DNA from: Bugula neritina | Taxonomy: Eukaryota > Bryozoa > Gymnolaemata > Cheilostomatida > Bugulidae | Direction: 5' to 3' | Assembly (NCBI GenBank): GCA_964035545.1 | Contig: OZ037765.1 | Coordinates: 25,352,504-25,416,503 of the forward strand | Length of the DNA: 64,000 nt | Part shown: positions 37,055 through 50,206 of the stretch, piece after piece | Layout of the letters: every line of letters begins with the position of its first letter | Numbering within the stretch: position 1 is the stretch's first letter | Notes under the pieces: generated by a model | Told to the model about the DNA's origin: nothing | Databases searched by the model: none | What the model saw: only the letters and a program-made list of their open reading frames with translations | Translations under genes and position numbers: made by a program

Positions 37055-40000
37055 TTGTTAATTTAGGTTGTTTGATTGTTTTAAATGCATGTTTTTATTA
37101 CTTTGTGTTTATGGTAATGGCTTTGCAAACCATATAAGCGAAATTAATGCATGGTATTATACTCGTATGTATACATCTTATTATGTTTATGAAACAAAAT
37201 TTTTGGGCATGGTTATTTTAGCTTAAAAATGTCATTATATGACCAAATGAAATGTTAAATTGTCAAAGCTGTATCATTATATTACCGTATATATTATTTT
37301 CATATTTGTATTTAAAATTGTATTCTACTATTTATCTAATGCATGAGCAAAATGATCAATTTATTTCAATTGCAAATTTTATTGTTGAGTTTTTTTAAGT
37401 AAAAATTAATACATATTTGATGTTGACAATTACTGACGTCTTTTGTATATTCTATTAAGCATTTACACTTTTTACCCAATTAAACTCAGCAATAGACTTT
37501 ACTTTGATAGCATTCTTTACTGCCCATCATCTGTAGGTAGGACAACTTGTATCATTTCAGTGCATGTTTTTTAGGCTAAGAAACATCAATAGCTTTAGTT
37601 TTCCGGCCTTTGTAAGTTGTGCTGTAGATTTAAAATTTTTTGATACCTATACTTTAAATGCCAAGTAATGTGATCTGCAAAAAGAAAAGATCATCTTTGA
37701 TAATCTCCATTTACACGGTTATAAATTAAAATTGTTAAATTATTATCTAATTATTATATAAAACTGCCTATTAATTAAAATTTAAATAGTGCTAGAATAT
37801 GGCTATGAATGGAACAGTGAGAAGCATAACTACTAAAATTTAGTACTCTTCATCAAAATGTTAGTTGTAGGGCTCAATTCAATAAGTGTTATATAAACAA
37901 TAAAGATAAATGAAAAGCAAAGTTACTTTGTAGATGTATGTGCTATACAAAGCTGCATTGAAGCTTTCTTATAGCATGTTGATGGCATGCTTGTCTTGTT
38001 CAGCTATTTTTCAGCTTCAAGTGCTGCTAGACATTTTATTTAAACTGGTCCAGTAATTGTTGCTAGCATTTTTATATTCTGACCTATTCATTCAACAGAG
38101 GAAAAATTCACTGGGTAAGTCATTTTTATGTTAAGATTAATATGCAGGCAATATTTTGGCATCGATAATTGAATCTTTTTATAATTTATTGAGCCTATAG
38201 GTAATAAAAAGTATAATAAATGTATATATAAAATGTATATTATATACCTAAAATATCTTAACATATATTTATTGTTGATGAATCCTACAATTTTGCTAAT
38301 CAATATATTTTTAAATATCTAGTCAAAGTCTTGCTTATGTATAGTGTACATACTCATAGTGTTGGTGACATGTATGAAGCTTCAAATGATGATATCAGGA
38401 ATCTGATAAGAATATTTTAGCTTTTGCTCTCAAAAGGATAAGCAGCAGTTTTGTCAAGTGAAATTGTGATTGCTTATTACTACAGCCTTGATAATCTATT
38501 ACCCTGATTATGATGTTGACTGCTTTTGCTCTAATAATTCTGTTTATGCTTATTCTTAAAATTGTACGTAGTTCAGAGCAATTGCTAGAGTTTTCTGGTG
38601 AAGATTTTATGGACGGTAGATCTAGGACTACTGGGTATAATCAGGGTGGTAATACCTACTTATAAACTATAACTGTGGCGTTCTAAACTGTAAATTCTTA
38701 CCGTAACAAATATTAGACACCTAGCATATAATATTATTATAATATTATAATGGGTATCGAGTTGTCATCCACTGAAACATTATAGGAATTTAAACGTTGA
38801 AACTTGAAATAATCATTACAAGGAGGAGCTATATTTCAGTAAATAAACGCTCTTAGTCTAAGTCCATAAAAGCATTCCACTTTATCTCCGTCATATCAAT
38901 TTCCGGGTAGAGTAGCTAGCGTTTCATCACAGTAACTGTTAGTTGAGGATAAATAGTAATACTAAAAGTAAATTAAGTGAAACTAAATCAAAACGTAATA
39001 CAATAATATAATAGAAATATAAATACGATGCTCATTGTTATTATTATACAATACTGATAATGAATCTAAATGAATAGCTCTTATAAAATATATAAAACAT
39101 GTATGTTACGATTAACTTTAACTTTAAATTAACGTGAACGGTCAAACTAAAAGTAAAATTAAGTCTAAGACTAAAGTCAACGAAATTTTGCTTCTTTACA
39201 TTAACATTTACAGTTACACACTAACTTACAGTTAGTGAGTTACCTTAGAGTTACTACATTACTTAGAGTTAGACTTAGTCTAATTTAAATTTAGGTCTAA
39301 GTTTTACAGTCAGTCTAAGTTACACTTACAGTAATGAGTAAAACTAAATGTAATACTCAGTAACAGTGAGTTACAGTTGGTGGTTAGACTCGGTATTATA
39401 TTTAATATTTTAAATTTATATTATTTATGTTATTGTTGGTATTAATACTTTACTAATACTAATTGTAATAGTTATACTACTAGTAATACTAATAGTAATA
39501 ATGATTATATTTTTATTACTAGTATTGTTATTTATTATATTTAATTTTATTGTCATAGATATTGAAACTTTGTTAGGATTTACAACAGAACTAAATGTAA
39601 ATAATTTAATTTTATCATTTTAATTTAAATTTGTTTTGGTTTTTTTAACTTATAAAATGTAACCAGTACGGAGTTGAACTTTAAACTTGAAGTAAAACTA
39701 AATCAAAATGTAATAGCTGTATTCATTAGTATTGTTAATATTTAATGTATTATACATTGTTGTAGCACTTGGACTTTCACTCCAACTTTTGGTCTTTGAC
39801 TTTAAAGTTTAACTTTTCTAATTAGTTATTCAATTTTATGTCATTATGATTATCATTATGTTTGTGTTAGTGAATTGATCAACGATATTATTAATAAGGA
39901 TTATCATAATGATAAGTTTATTATACCTAATATTTATTGACTTAAGAAAAAGTTCAATGAAATTTGATTGTTGACACTAAGCATTTAATGGTAATTTTGA

Positions 40001-40689
40001 AAATTTGCCTAGTTCTGAAGTAAGCATTAATAAAGATTGATTTATCAACCTTGAAATTTAAATTTGAATGCAGAAACATGAGCTTAGAGTTAACTTATAA
40101 GTTATTTTTATACTTTATTAAACTCTGTTTTAAGTTGCCTTTGATTTATATGAGTTTTGGATGGCTAAATATCACAATATTCTACCTAGTGCTGGCATGG
40201 AGTATAGATTATGATTACAGGGTATGAATGTTGCTGTTTACAAAAAAAATATTCTAGCTTGGATTTGTTATTAAATAAAGTTTTAATTTAATACTTTTTA
40301 ACACATAGCAGGTCTTTGGGTAGAATTTAGTATTTTTTATTGTAAATATTCTTCAAGTCTGTCATATTAACTAAAAAGAGGGTAACATTTTATAACAGAA
40401 AATAGCTAAATACATTTTGTCTAATGGAACAATAAACTATTTACACATTTAATTTTGAGTGAAAATTTAATATAAATATATATATTCAAATTAATCTATT
40501 TTTTTGCTAAAAATTGAATTACTGCAATTCTTTTACAATTAGCAAGTACAGCAAGTTCTACAATACTGCTCTATTTTCAGTTTTTGCTCACAACTTACAA
40601 GATATATTCACATTTTTGCTTTATTTCTATTCCAATTTTAGTGTGGTGAAAAGTTTTAACAAACTAGTTATTCTGTGAGATGACCTGAA
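37055..40689. other. Intergenic region between DM13 gene B and MARCHF5
   Basis: AT-rich with no supported exon. It contains a 15-bp match (37803-37817) to the arms of the palindrome at 9671-9717. From about 38930 to 39900 it is low-complexity DNA built from words such as AGTAATACTAA and AAACTAAATG, discussed as a finding. The MARCHF5 promoter should lie near the right end. An AG acceptor-like site about 50 bp before its ATG hints at a 5' UTR intron. Confidence 0.5.
38930..39900. repeat. TNA-type low-complexity region
   Basis: Dense, irregular runs of ACT/AGT, TAA/TTA and CTAAG/CTTAG words on both strands (for example AGTCTAAGACTAAAG and TAATACTAATAGTAATAATG). No fixed period extends far, so this is cryptic simple sequence and not a clean tandem array. 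Confidence 0.65.
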
Positions 40690-43600
40690 ATGTCGGCCAG
40701 GCAAATTGCAGAGAGGTAAGAGGTTCTATTTTGAAAATTATAAAAGATAGATCATTTTTTGTGCTCAATTTTAAAATTAGTTAGATTCACTTGTCTAGTA
40801 TTGTTTAAGATATAATTAAAATATTGATCATAGATGTTATGAAATAGTATAATTTTCATGTACCAAATTTACTTGTAGTTAAACGATTCTTTTATTGTAA
40901 GCAATACCTAATGATTTCAAAGCTTGAATTCATTTTCTTTTTTTTAACATGGAACATAAAAAGTTTTATAACAAATTTCATCTCAATTTTATCTTAAAAA
41001 ATCTTTTGTTGTGAGAATTTCTTAGAGCTACTCATTTTAACTTTGTGTGAATAATATTAGTTTTTTGTCATTTTTTAAGTAAAATTGCAGCAAGTTTGGT
41101 TAGGAGTTATTTTTACTGCAAACATCTTTCTATGACTTCTTTTGATTTCGTTTCAATTTTTTTTAATTGTTTCCTTTCATGTAATTGTAACATGTTAGGA
41201 GTTTTGGTAACTTATTTTTAAGTCGTTATTGCAAATTTTTCAATGAATTTTTTATATTGAATCACTTATGATACAGATATGGATTTTTTGTTTTTACAAT
41301 TCGCTGTAATCTTAAGCATGTGTACAGTTGTATTTTACAATATGTTTATACACCACCTAGATGCACTGGCAGTTTTCTTTGATTAAATAGAACTCTAGTA
41401 AAGCCCAACTGTATTGGTGTAACAACTCCCAATATATTGTATATAGAAGTAGTTCACTAGGCCAATATTGAGTAAGTTGAATTGTGGTATGAAGCTGTCC
41501 TTAGGTGATCTTAAGAACCTATGACACTCACAGAAAATTCCCTCTAACTTGTATTTGGTTACTCTCTAGAACCTGTTGATAACACCTCAATACTGCATCT
41601 CTTCACAATTAAAGTCTTTTGCTGTAATAAAAAGCACACCATATTTGGTATGCTCTCTTTGCATTTTATGTATGCTCTGCTCATGTTTGTAGGCGAACTT
41701 GTTGGGTTTGTTATGGAACAGATGAGGATATAGTACTGGAATGGCTGAGGCCATGCATGTGTAGGGGATCAGCAAAGTATGTTCATGTTAAATGTTTACA
41801 GAGATGGATAGATGAAAAACATAGACAGAACCCTACTCTACAAGTCCATTGTCCTCAGTGCAACCATGCCTATCACATTAACTATCCCCAAATGGGTAGG
41901 TATAGCAGTATGGGACAGGAACAACTACTCAGGATATATGAGTTATTTTGTTGTTAGCAGAAAGAGTAAATACAAGACTGTTTAAGGAAAAGAAGGCGAA
42001 GTTGTTTTTAGTTAAAACGCCATGCTACAATTTTAGCTTATACATTACCTTTGTATTAATTAATTAAGAATCTTTGCTTTGACATGAACAACTTTAATTA
42101 AAAGAAAAACAGAATAAGTTTGGAAGTAAGCAAAATAATTTTATATTTAGTATTTCAACTTTTTTATTATATAAGAAAATACCTTATATTGCATTACCCT
42201 CATCTCACCATGTGTTCAATTCAACTTTAGGTTTCGGAGTGAAAAGTCTTGATATATTGGAAAAGTACATCCACAAAGTCTGTCCGTATGTTGCTGCAAG
42301 TGCTCTCATGGGTTCTATTTATTGGACATCTGTAACCTATGGAGCAGTCACCGTTATGCAGGTAGATATTATAGAATGATATTTACTTTTCAGTTTTATG
42401 AGTGTGTTCTATATTCCCAACTGACTTTATAACTGCACAGTATTTGTGCTCTAGTTTTTCATTCCTACCCAAGACCTTATCTTATACAACATTTCGCAGC
42501 CATTAAATATCCAATAAGTTGGCTGCAAACTCAAATTGTGGAGTTGCAGTTGTTACAAAAAAGTAATTTAGGTTGCTAATATTTCCATTTGCAATTTTAA
42601 AGCTTCCCCCCCCCCCCCCAGTTGCATAATCTATACATACTTTAGGTTCCCAGATTAATCTGTACAATCCTTTGACAACTAAAATTGTGTTGAGACTGTA
42701 AAATTAAAAATATTGTTTGTAGTTAAAAGTTGTTTGTTCTTTTAAAAATATTGGCAGTTTTCAGATTTTTATGAATTTATTGAACAGCAAATTTGTAACC
42801 ATAATTTACTTAAATGAAGGCTGGCCTGTCAATGTGATCTGCCTTTACTTTAGATTTTAGGACACAAAGAAGGGCTTAGTGTCATGGAAAAAGCTGATCC
42901 AATATTTTTATTTTTGGGGTTGCCTGCAATTCCACTCGGCTTGATTATTGCCAAACTGCTACGGTGGGAAGAGGCTCTGCTAAAGCTGTGGCGAAGGATT
43001 TCCACAAAATTGCCATTTTTTGGTACTACAGAAGGTAATCTTGTTAAACTGTTTATCTTTTCAGCTGGAAATAGCACTATGGCAGTTGTTATTGAGTGAT
43101 ACTTTATTTGATGGAATAACAGAGATTTGTGTTTCAGCTTCCAGTGGATGGATTACTAGCCGGGAAATGGTCGAGGACCGGCTTCCTGTGTCGTACACCA
43201 GAGTTCTAGTCGGGGCTTTGGTCTTCCCTTCAATTTCAACTTTTGTTGGGAAACTTTTCTTCCGATCAATCAAATCAAATTTTCAAAGGTCGCTATTGGT
43301 AAGTTTATTTACACAATCAACAATACGAGATTTTGTTTAAGAAAATAGTATCTAGGTTATGGTGTATAACTTCAATTTTGCAACTACTGCAGTTGTTCAA
43401 GATATCGTTTGCTCCAGTTGTACTTGTAGAGGTATGTAGTGAAAACACAGATGAGGACTGTTGTAAAATATTTACTCAATACTTTTTACTAGTAGCTTCT
43501 GACTTTGAAGGACCTGCCATATGAAGTAGACTTCTGCATAAAAGCTAATAAAAGCTCTCACAGATGGGAAGATAAAACTTTTTCTGTTCAGATTTTTTGT

Positions 43601-44354
43601 GGTCAACATGCTAAATGAATGCTGCTGTAAAATGTTTATGCTAACAAAAGTTTTTAACTGTATGTTGTTTAGCAATTTCATTTTTCTTGAACCAGTTTTT
43701 TGTAACTTGTGTTTCTATTAGTTTTGAGTTATTGAGTGTAGTAAGTAAGTTTCAATAAGAATTATATTATTTCTAAAATGAAATAATTAAGAGCAATGGC
43801 CAGTAAAGTCACAAACAAATGTAATTGGTTCTTCAGATTTCTCTCTCACTGACAATGTGTTGTGCGTGGCAGATAACTCCCACACTTTCACTTCATGTGG
43901 CAGGACTGTAAATAGTCTTTAAATGAAATAATTAATCAAGCATTTAGGTTTAGTAAGCAAGCCACACTGTGTAAAGGCTTCAAATGCATAGTTTAGTTTC
44001 TGGCATATTTATGTATTTAATCAGCAATACAAACACAATCTTCATTCTGGTTTCAAAGTTTTAGATTTTTCAGGAAAGCCATTTTCTAAGCACTTTTCAA
44101 GGTCACCACCACCTGTATACTAGTGTGTTAGTAGAAGGAGCACTATAGACACTCTCATTCCTTCCTTTACAATCAAAGCTTTACTAACTTGAAAAAGTTT
44201 GTTGTAGGGTGGCACTACTTACTTTTTATCAAAAGGATTTTTAAAGATGTATTATTTGGAGATGTCATACCGGCGTCGTTCTCAGCGAGAAATTGCTCCC
44301 TACGATGGTGATGGTGATGGTAATAGTGATGAGTTGGAAGAGGCATCGCCCTAA
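40690..44354 (+). CDS. MARCHF5: MARCHF5 (MITOL), mitochondrial RING-CH E3 ubiquitin ligase
   Basis: Multi-pass ubiquitin ligase of the mitochondrial outer membrane that controls fission, fusion and protein quality. Exons: 40690-40715, 41693-41895, 42231-42361, 42854-43034, 43138-43298, 44208-44354; all GT-AG and in phase, 282 aa, close to the usual family length of about 280. The N-terminal RING-CH finger has the C4HC3 set Cys12, Cys15, Cys30, Cys32, His40, Cys43, Cys62, Cys65 (CWVC; RPCMCRGS; VHVKCLQRWIDEK; CPQC). Four membrane segments follow. The most diagnostic is GSIYWTSVTYGAVTVMQ at about 104-120, then GHKEGLSVMEKADPIFLFLG, LVGALVFPSISTFVGKLF and a C-terminal one. The tail is acidic (DGDGDGNSDELEEASP). 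All RING ligands are intact, so the enzyme should be active. Confidence 0.96.
42606..42619. repeat. Poly(C) tract of 14
   Basis: Uninterrupted run of 14 C in a MARCHF5 intron, striking in such AT-rich DNA. Homopolymer length is prone to sequencing error. Confidence 0.85.
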
Positions 44355-44398
44355 ATTTCATTTGCTTAGTATTCATCTTTATTGAAGAACTTTTGGGT

Positions 44399-44404
44399 AA
44401 ATAA
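44399..44404 (+). terminator. MARCHF5: Candidate poly(A) signal of MARCHF5
   Basis: AATAAA 45 bases after the stop codon, the first match downstream of the gene. Another AATAAA occurs near 44898, so alternative ends are possible. Confidence 0.45.
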
Positions 44405-46099
44405 ATATAGTATTACATTTATTTAATGGCAATACTTGAACAGCTAGTGCAGTAAGGAGTTATCTGATATTAGTTCTATGTATATTGCTGCTATTGAGAT
44501 GTTTTATCACTGCATATTTAATATTCTGACTTAAACTGAGTAGAACTAGCACAAAACAGGAAATTGATTTTGTATGTAAAATTGTACTTCAGCTTATTTA
44601 ATGGGCACTACTCATGCTCAGAAATGATTTATAATTGCTTCAAATTGCTCTATTAACTTGGTTACGCATTTATTTGAATTTTGTTGCAGAGCTCATAAAA
44701 CTTCTACTTTTGCAAGTCCGTCTTCTCATCTATACCCAGACAAAAGGCTGCTAACAGAATGCTCGATTTAAATGCTTGACTGATGGAGCAATTATTCTTT
44801 ATTTTTACTTTGTGTTACTTTGAATTCAATGAAAGAGGGAGTTAAATAATTATTTTTTTAAGTAAATATTACAATAAAAAGGGTTCTCAATGCAAAAATA
44901 AAACTTGTTTATATTCTTATTGTTTTCTACTGGTGGTATAAGTTTTCATTAGGTTTTTATTGAATATCCCATTCACAGCTGAGTTCTTCTATTAACATCA
45001 GACAACACTCCTAAGCTGGCGATAGAGCCATAGTCGTGGAGAAGATAACTACTTTATTAAATAATAACTCACTTAAACAACATTAGATGACCCTTTGACT
45101 TAACTACAGCAAACAAATGTTTTGCTGCATGCAAGCAAGAACAGTACATAACAAACAAAAACAAATTTCTTTTGTAAGTTTTTAAGATGTGCTTGTAAAA
45201 ATATATATTTGTGAAAGGGCAGATGACTGAGGGAAATTTCTATCAAGCTTACTATTAAACCACGATCACTTTTGAAGACACCAAGTTAAGGGTTCACAAC
45301 ATGAAACATGTATTATCCAGTTGACAGTAGAGTAACATGATGTATTTGTGATATGCTAAAGTTTAGAATAGGACACTATATTACAGTGAGATACATAGCA
45401 CATAACACAGATAGATAATTAATGATAGCTGCTATTCTGTTCAAGCAGAGTCCCTCTGGGTTGTAACATGGTCATCCCCATAGGTGATAGTATATTCCAT
45501 GCACTTGAATACAATGCAGATGTTCTGTTATATGGGTTTATTACATGTGCGTTATCATGTATTGAAGTGCATTAACTCGCATGTATTTCAGTGTATGTTA
45601 TATATCAGTAGTTCTAGACATAATTAGACAAATGCAAGTTGGTGGGCTGCACTAGGCTGTAAATTACCCAGAAAACTAGTCCCGTAAACACAATCACAAC
45701 TTACATATAAATATACAATTATATTTACGCCGCTTCTACAGGCTACAATTTCAACCCGCTAATTAAGTGATAGTGAGAAATGCGTAGTAAAAGTAACTTA
45801 CGCCGAATGGTATTGTAATAGTATTCTCAGTAATACTCTGCCTCGTTGACGCTACACGTTTGCTGAATAGTGATAGCGGTAGACAATAGTGAGTGAATCT
45901 GGTCATTGTGATCACCACAACTAGTTAACTAGAAAAAGTTAAATTTAAAAGTATCTGTATTTCTAGCATTGCGATTGAATTTGAATATTAATATAATTAA
46001 ATGATTGAAATTTATTTTTAATTTAATTTTATAGCTTTGGGACTTGAAAAGTTAGGGTGGTGGCTGAGACTCAAACTGCACCTAGCTAAGCTGTATGTG

Positions 46100-47600
46100 T
46101 CCATCTAATAGTTCTAAGTTCATGCAACGTAGGACTAGGTATCAGTCATCTCTCACGAGTCACTATCCGTTATCGGTATCAGTATGACTGTATGAGTATG
46201 ACTATCACTATGAATTGGGTATGTCCATGCTCATAGTCATAGTCGTACTGATACTATTTCAGTAATGAATATTACTAAATCTAATAGTAATAGTATTACT
46301 AATACTATTACTATTAGTATAACTATGAGTATTAGTATTACTATTACTAAGTCTAATGCACTTACACCTACAGTATTACTATGTCTATTAGAGTATTACT
46401 ATTGGTATTAGTAATACTAAAGACTAAAGAGTAAAGTAATAACTTGAAACTGAAAGTGAAAGCATTAATTTTAAGTTCAGCAATTTAGCTGGATTAACAA
46501 TAACATGTAAATTAAAATTAATTTTAAATTCAGTGACTGTAAGTATAAGCATAAGCTTAGCACCATGTCTATGCTATTAATATTAGTATTAATGGTATTA
46601 CTATTACTATTAGTGTTACTGTTAGTAACTGATTAATCATTAATTATTCAATTTAAACGATCAAATCACTTAAACCTAAAGTTAGTCCTTTAAATAAACA
46701 ATTACTGATAGTGATAGTCATACCGTTAGTGTTACAATAAGCCGAGTAACTGTAAGTGTAACTATCGAATTTAAATCATAAATGTTCACGTTGGGACTTC
46801 AAGATTGAAAATAACTTTGACTGAAATTTAAATATATACACACTCTGAATCTGACTCGCAGTCACTGGTCACACAGTCATATCAATACTTACAGTTATAC
46901 TCGTACTGATAGTGATACTTATAGTTATTGAGTCATCGTGGTACTGCCTAATACTACTAGTACTTCTACAGTGCTACAAGTACAACGTCAACTTGAACTC
47001 ACAACTGCCAGCGGACACTGGTAGTGGTATTAAATTTGCTAGCTTATTTACTATTACATCAAGTTCAACATTTTGATTTACTAGTAAAATTGAAAGTAAA
47101 TAATATAGGCCTAAATATAGGTGTCCCATAAAAATGGCACAGGTAATAATGATGCTAATGGCACAAATGGCAAAGTAGGTAAAAATTACACATTTTCAAT
47201 ATTCGGGTTTGGGGTGGTGGTTGGGGGGTTTGGGGTGGGGGTTTGAGTTTGGGATTTTAAGGTTGGGGGTTTGGGAAAATTTAACAGCAGTGTGCCATTT
47301 TCACCTACTTTTCCATTTGTGCCATTATTACCTGTGCCATTTTTACTTTAAATCCTAAATATAGTATAGTTTTATTATAAATCAAATGTAGTATTTGATT
47401 TTGCTTTTATACTTAGTAATACTATTACTACTAACATTGTTTATTAGTTTAATTATTTATCAGTTATTAGTATTGCCAAATTGGTAGTACTAATGGTTAT
47501 AGTAATACCGTAGTAAAACTAAATGAGTAAATGTAGTACTACTACTAAATATTGTTTAATCTATTAGTATTACTAACTCCAAGGCTAATAGTAAATATAA
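46100..47600. repeat. TNA-type low-complexity region
   Basis: Irregular runs of AGT/ACT, ATA/TAT and CTAATAG words on both strands, for example TAATAGTAATAGTATTACT and its complement. Very similar in style to the region near 39 kb, with a MITE-like hairpin inserted in it. Confidence 0.65.
47129..47345. mobile_element. Hairpin element with inverted arms and a G-rich core
   Basis: Left arm from 47129 (TAAAAATGGCACAGGTAATA...) and right arm ending at 47345 are inverted copies over about 55-60 bp, with a short extra segment (ATGCTAATG) in the left arm. Between them lies a strongly G-rich core, about 47205-47275, containing many GGGTTTGGGG-like words. There is no reading frame. Best described as a non-autonomous fold-back element. 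Confidence 0.75.
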
Positions 47601-49800
47601 TACTTATGAGTTATAATTTTATTTTCAAGCAGTCTTGTGTCTTATTTATTTACAGAGTTGGATTTAGTATTATTATGGAATACCAATAAGTAGTTCCATA
47701 ACTTATCCTATGATTGTTATTATGCTTATTAGTTATTGTCAGTGTTGGTGTTAGTCATAGTCATAGTATAAACTTCTCAGGGAGCATCAACTCTCTGAGT
47801 TAAATTATTAGTATGATTATTATCAATTACCATTATAAGTAATATATTTCTGTGGTTATAATTATGGTTACTATTCACTATTACTATCAGTATGATTTTG
47901 TTGAGCTCAATGACTGTCATTGTGACACCTACAAAGTTAATGAAAGGGTGAACCCAAAATCCGCTGACCTATTATAAATAATAATACCAGAACTTCAATC
48001 AGGGCCAAACATTATAGTGTAGTGGTATAATGTGAATCCTACAAGGATACTATTATACTCATCTAGTACAATATTGATAATCAATGCCATAATATGGTAA
48101 CATTGGCAGCTCACTCATTTAAATAACTGTCGAGATAGTTTTGACATTTTTCTATCACCTGGCCCTTGCTACAAAAAATGAAATGCAATATTTAAAGACT
48201 GCAATTTTATATGAAAAATAAATTGGATTACTTTCATTTACATGTTACATACTAAAATACTGTGAGCCATTCAATATGGAACACAAACCTGCAGTACATA
48301 GGAACTAGATCATTTATTCTTTTGAATAATTGTGGACTTTGACTAATATAAATTATAAAATTTCTCAGACAATTCTTCATAGAGAAAACTAAAGAACCAC
48401 GGCATTTGATAAATGTGTCATTTTAAAAACTAGCAGCTAGTGCAAAATGATGTTGGTTCTTTTAACTAGTATACCACATATATTTTTAAAATTTTCAGAG
48501 CTGCTGCAGTTCATAAAGTTCTGCATCCCATTCGGAGTTTTAATTTAAAATTAAGAAAAAGGTTATATTCTCCAGATTTAAAATATTAATTCATGCTTCA
48601 AATTTTATATATAAAAATTTCACAAATAGCAAAATTGAAAATATAATTTTATTGCCCATCATATGAGCAAAATTAAAATCAGTAAATTTATAAAATGTGT
48701 TCAGTTTGTTTTTCATATGCAACATAAAAATTTTTGGGGTCAACTCATTCCTGGGCAATACCCTGGGCATTGAACTAGCTACTCCATCATTGCAAATAGC
48801 CAGAGGTTTGGTTTGTGGTAAGCAAATAGACCTAGTTAAGTAGCAGCTTGACGCTTCTTTCCATATTAGCATTTTAGAGAGAGAATACCCGAAATACCAA
48901 GTACCACTAAACTAAGTAACTAAGCATTTTATTTATTTTTACCAATGTAGTAAAGTGGTAACTTTCTGCTGAGCTGTACTAAAGTTGAGCAGAATATTAA
49001 TTTTCTAATAATTTAGAAAGATTGAGCAATTATTAGCTTGACCCGAGAAGCCTACTAAATGTTAGCTGAAACAACAAAGTGGTATAACTTTTAGTTCTTT
49101 ATCAAGGGGAGTTAACTATGCACAAATTATATATTTTAATGCTCTAAGAAAAACATAAATATCAAAATACTTGTAGAATTTTTCAGTTATTTTATAATTA
49201 TTCAATGGATGTTTTTACAACTTACCTTTGCCAGCCTGCATGCAGTTTCTATTTTAATATTTTGAAATTTGCATCTTTCACATTAACAAGTTATTCTGAT
49301 TGTAATTAAATTTTGTGTGAATTAAAAAGTCTAATCAACACAAGTTAGGTATTTCCTATAGTTAAAATAACTATGGTGGATGTGATTTCCAATTAAATAT
49401 AACAGAGTTTTGTTTTTCAGTTTTGTAAAATAATTTTTCTGCTGTCAATTAGATAAAACCTGGCCACATATTTGATATATTTAAAATATGGCAAGGTTCT
49501 TGTCTGCTTTTGGTTTCCTTGAAGTTTACAATTGTCGAAGTAGAGTTTGCAGGCATATTTTCACCCGCTATTGACTCAGTTTATATTAGGGGGTTCTGTA
49601 TATGAATTTAGTTTATAGCTTTCAAGTTACTTATAGTCTTCCTACAACTTTAATAGCATATCCACTCTTATAAAAAATAATGACAACACAACTGTTGCTT
49701 TTGAATCTGTCTTCAAAATCCTATAAATCTAACTTTTGTTTCCTTAAAAAATAAAATTCAAAGTTTGCATTCTCTGCTAAATTAAGCTTTATATTTACAG

Positions 49801-49914
49801 CTGCATGTATATCAGCAACACTCCTCCAGATTTCTGTGTGCTCCCAGTTATAAAGAGCTAGAGAGGAAGTGGGGTATTATGATAGCTGTCTGCAGGCTAT
49901 CAATCTAGCCCACT
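49801..49914 (+). other. MPHOSPH9: Putative 5' UTR exon of the MPHOSPH9-like gene
   Basis: An acceptor (TTTACAG, ending 49800) and a perfect donor (CACT followed by GTAAGT at 49915) bracket 114 bases. All three plus frames contain stops, so it would be non-coding. The next candidate acceptor, TTTAG ending at 50195, lies just before the ATG at 50207. Confidence 0.4.
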
Positions 49915-50206
49915 GTAAGTAAGATATATTAAACTATTTACTATAGTTACACCAAACTACTAATAGTCCTTCCTTTAGACAATATATATACTTTAATGGC
50001 TTCTATTTAGACACATATAGTGGTCAAAACTAACTAGATTTGTGCCAAAATAATAGCTTTTAGCATGCAGGTTTCCTACTGGTTAGTCACTGATCTCAGT
50101 GTTATGAGGCCACGCTTTGTTAAACCTTCCATTACATATGAGTAAAGAATGCAACTGCTCTATCAGGTTGATACTTTGTAACTTCATTTGTTTAGAAAGA
50201 CTGGGG

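Larger units (their letters stand above)
44405..49800. other. Intergenic region between MARCHF5 and the MPHOSPH9-like gene
   Basis: No supported gene. It holds the possible MARCHF5 3' UTR, TNA-type low-complexity DNA (45950-47600) and the G-rich hairpin element at 47129-47345, then ordinary AT-rich DNA. Short open frames such as the minus-strand one at 48591-48872 have no recognisable domain or supporting splice sites. Confidence 0.5.

Noticed and set aside
42850-43273. Minus-strand open frames opposite MARCHF5
   Set aside because: They lie exactly antisense to two well-supported MARCHF5 exons and have no recognisable features.
47205-47275. Interstitial telomere repeat
   Set aside because: The G-rich words are irregular and do not form a TTAGGG or other constant telomeric unit.
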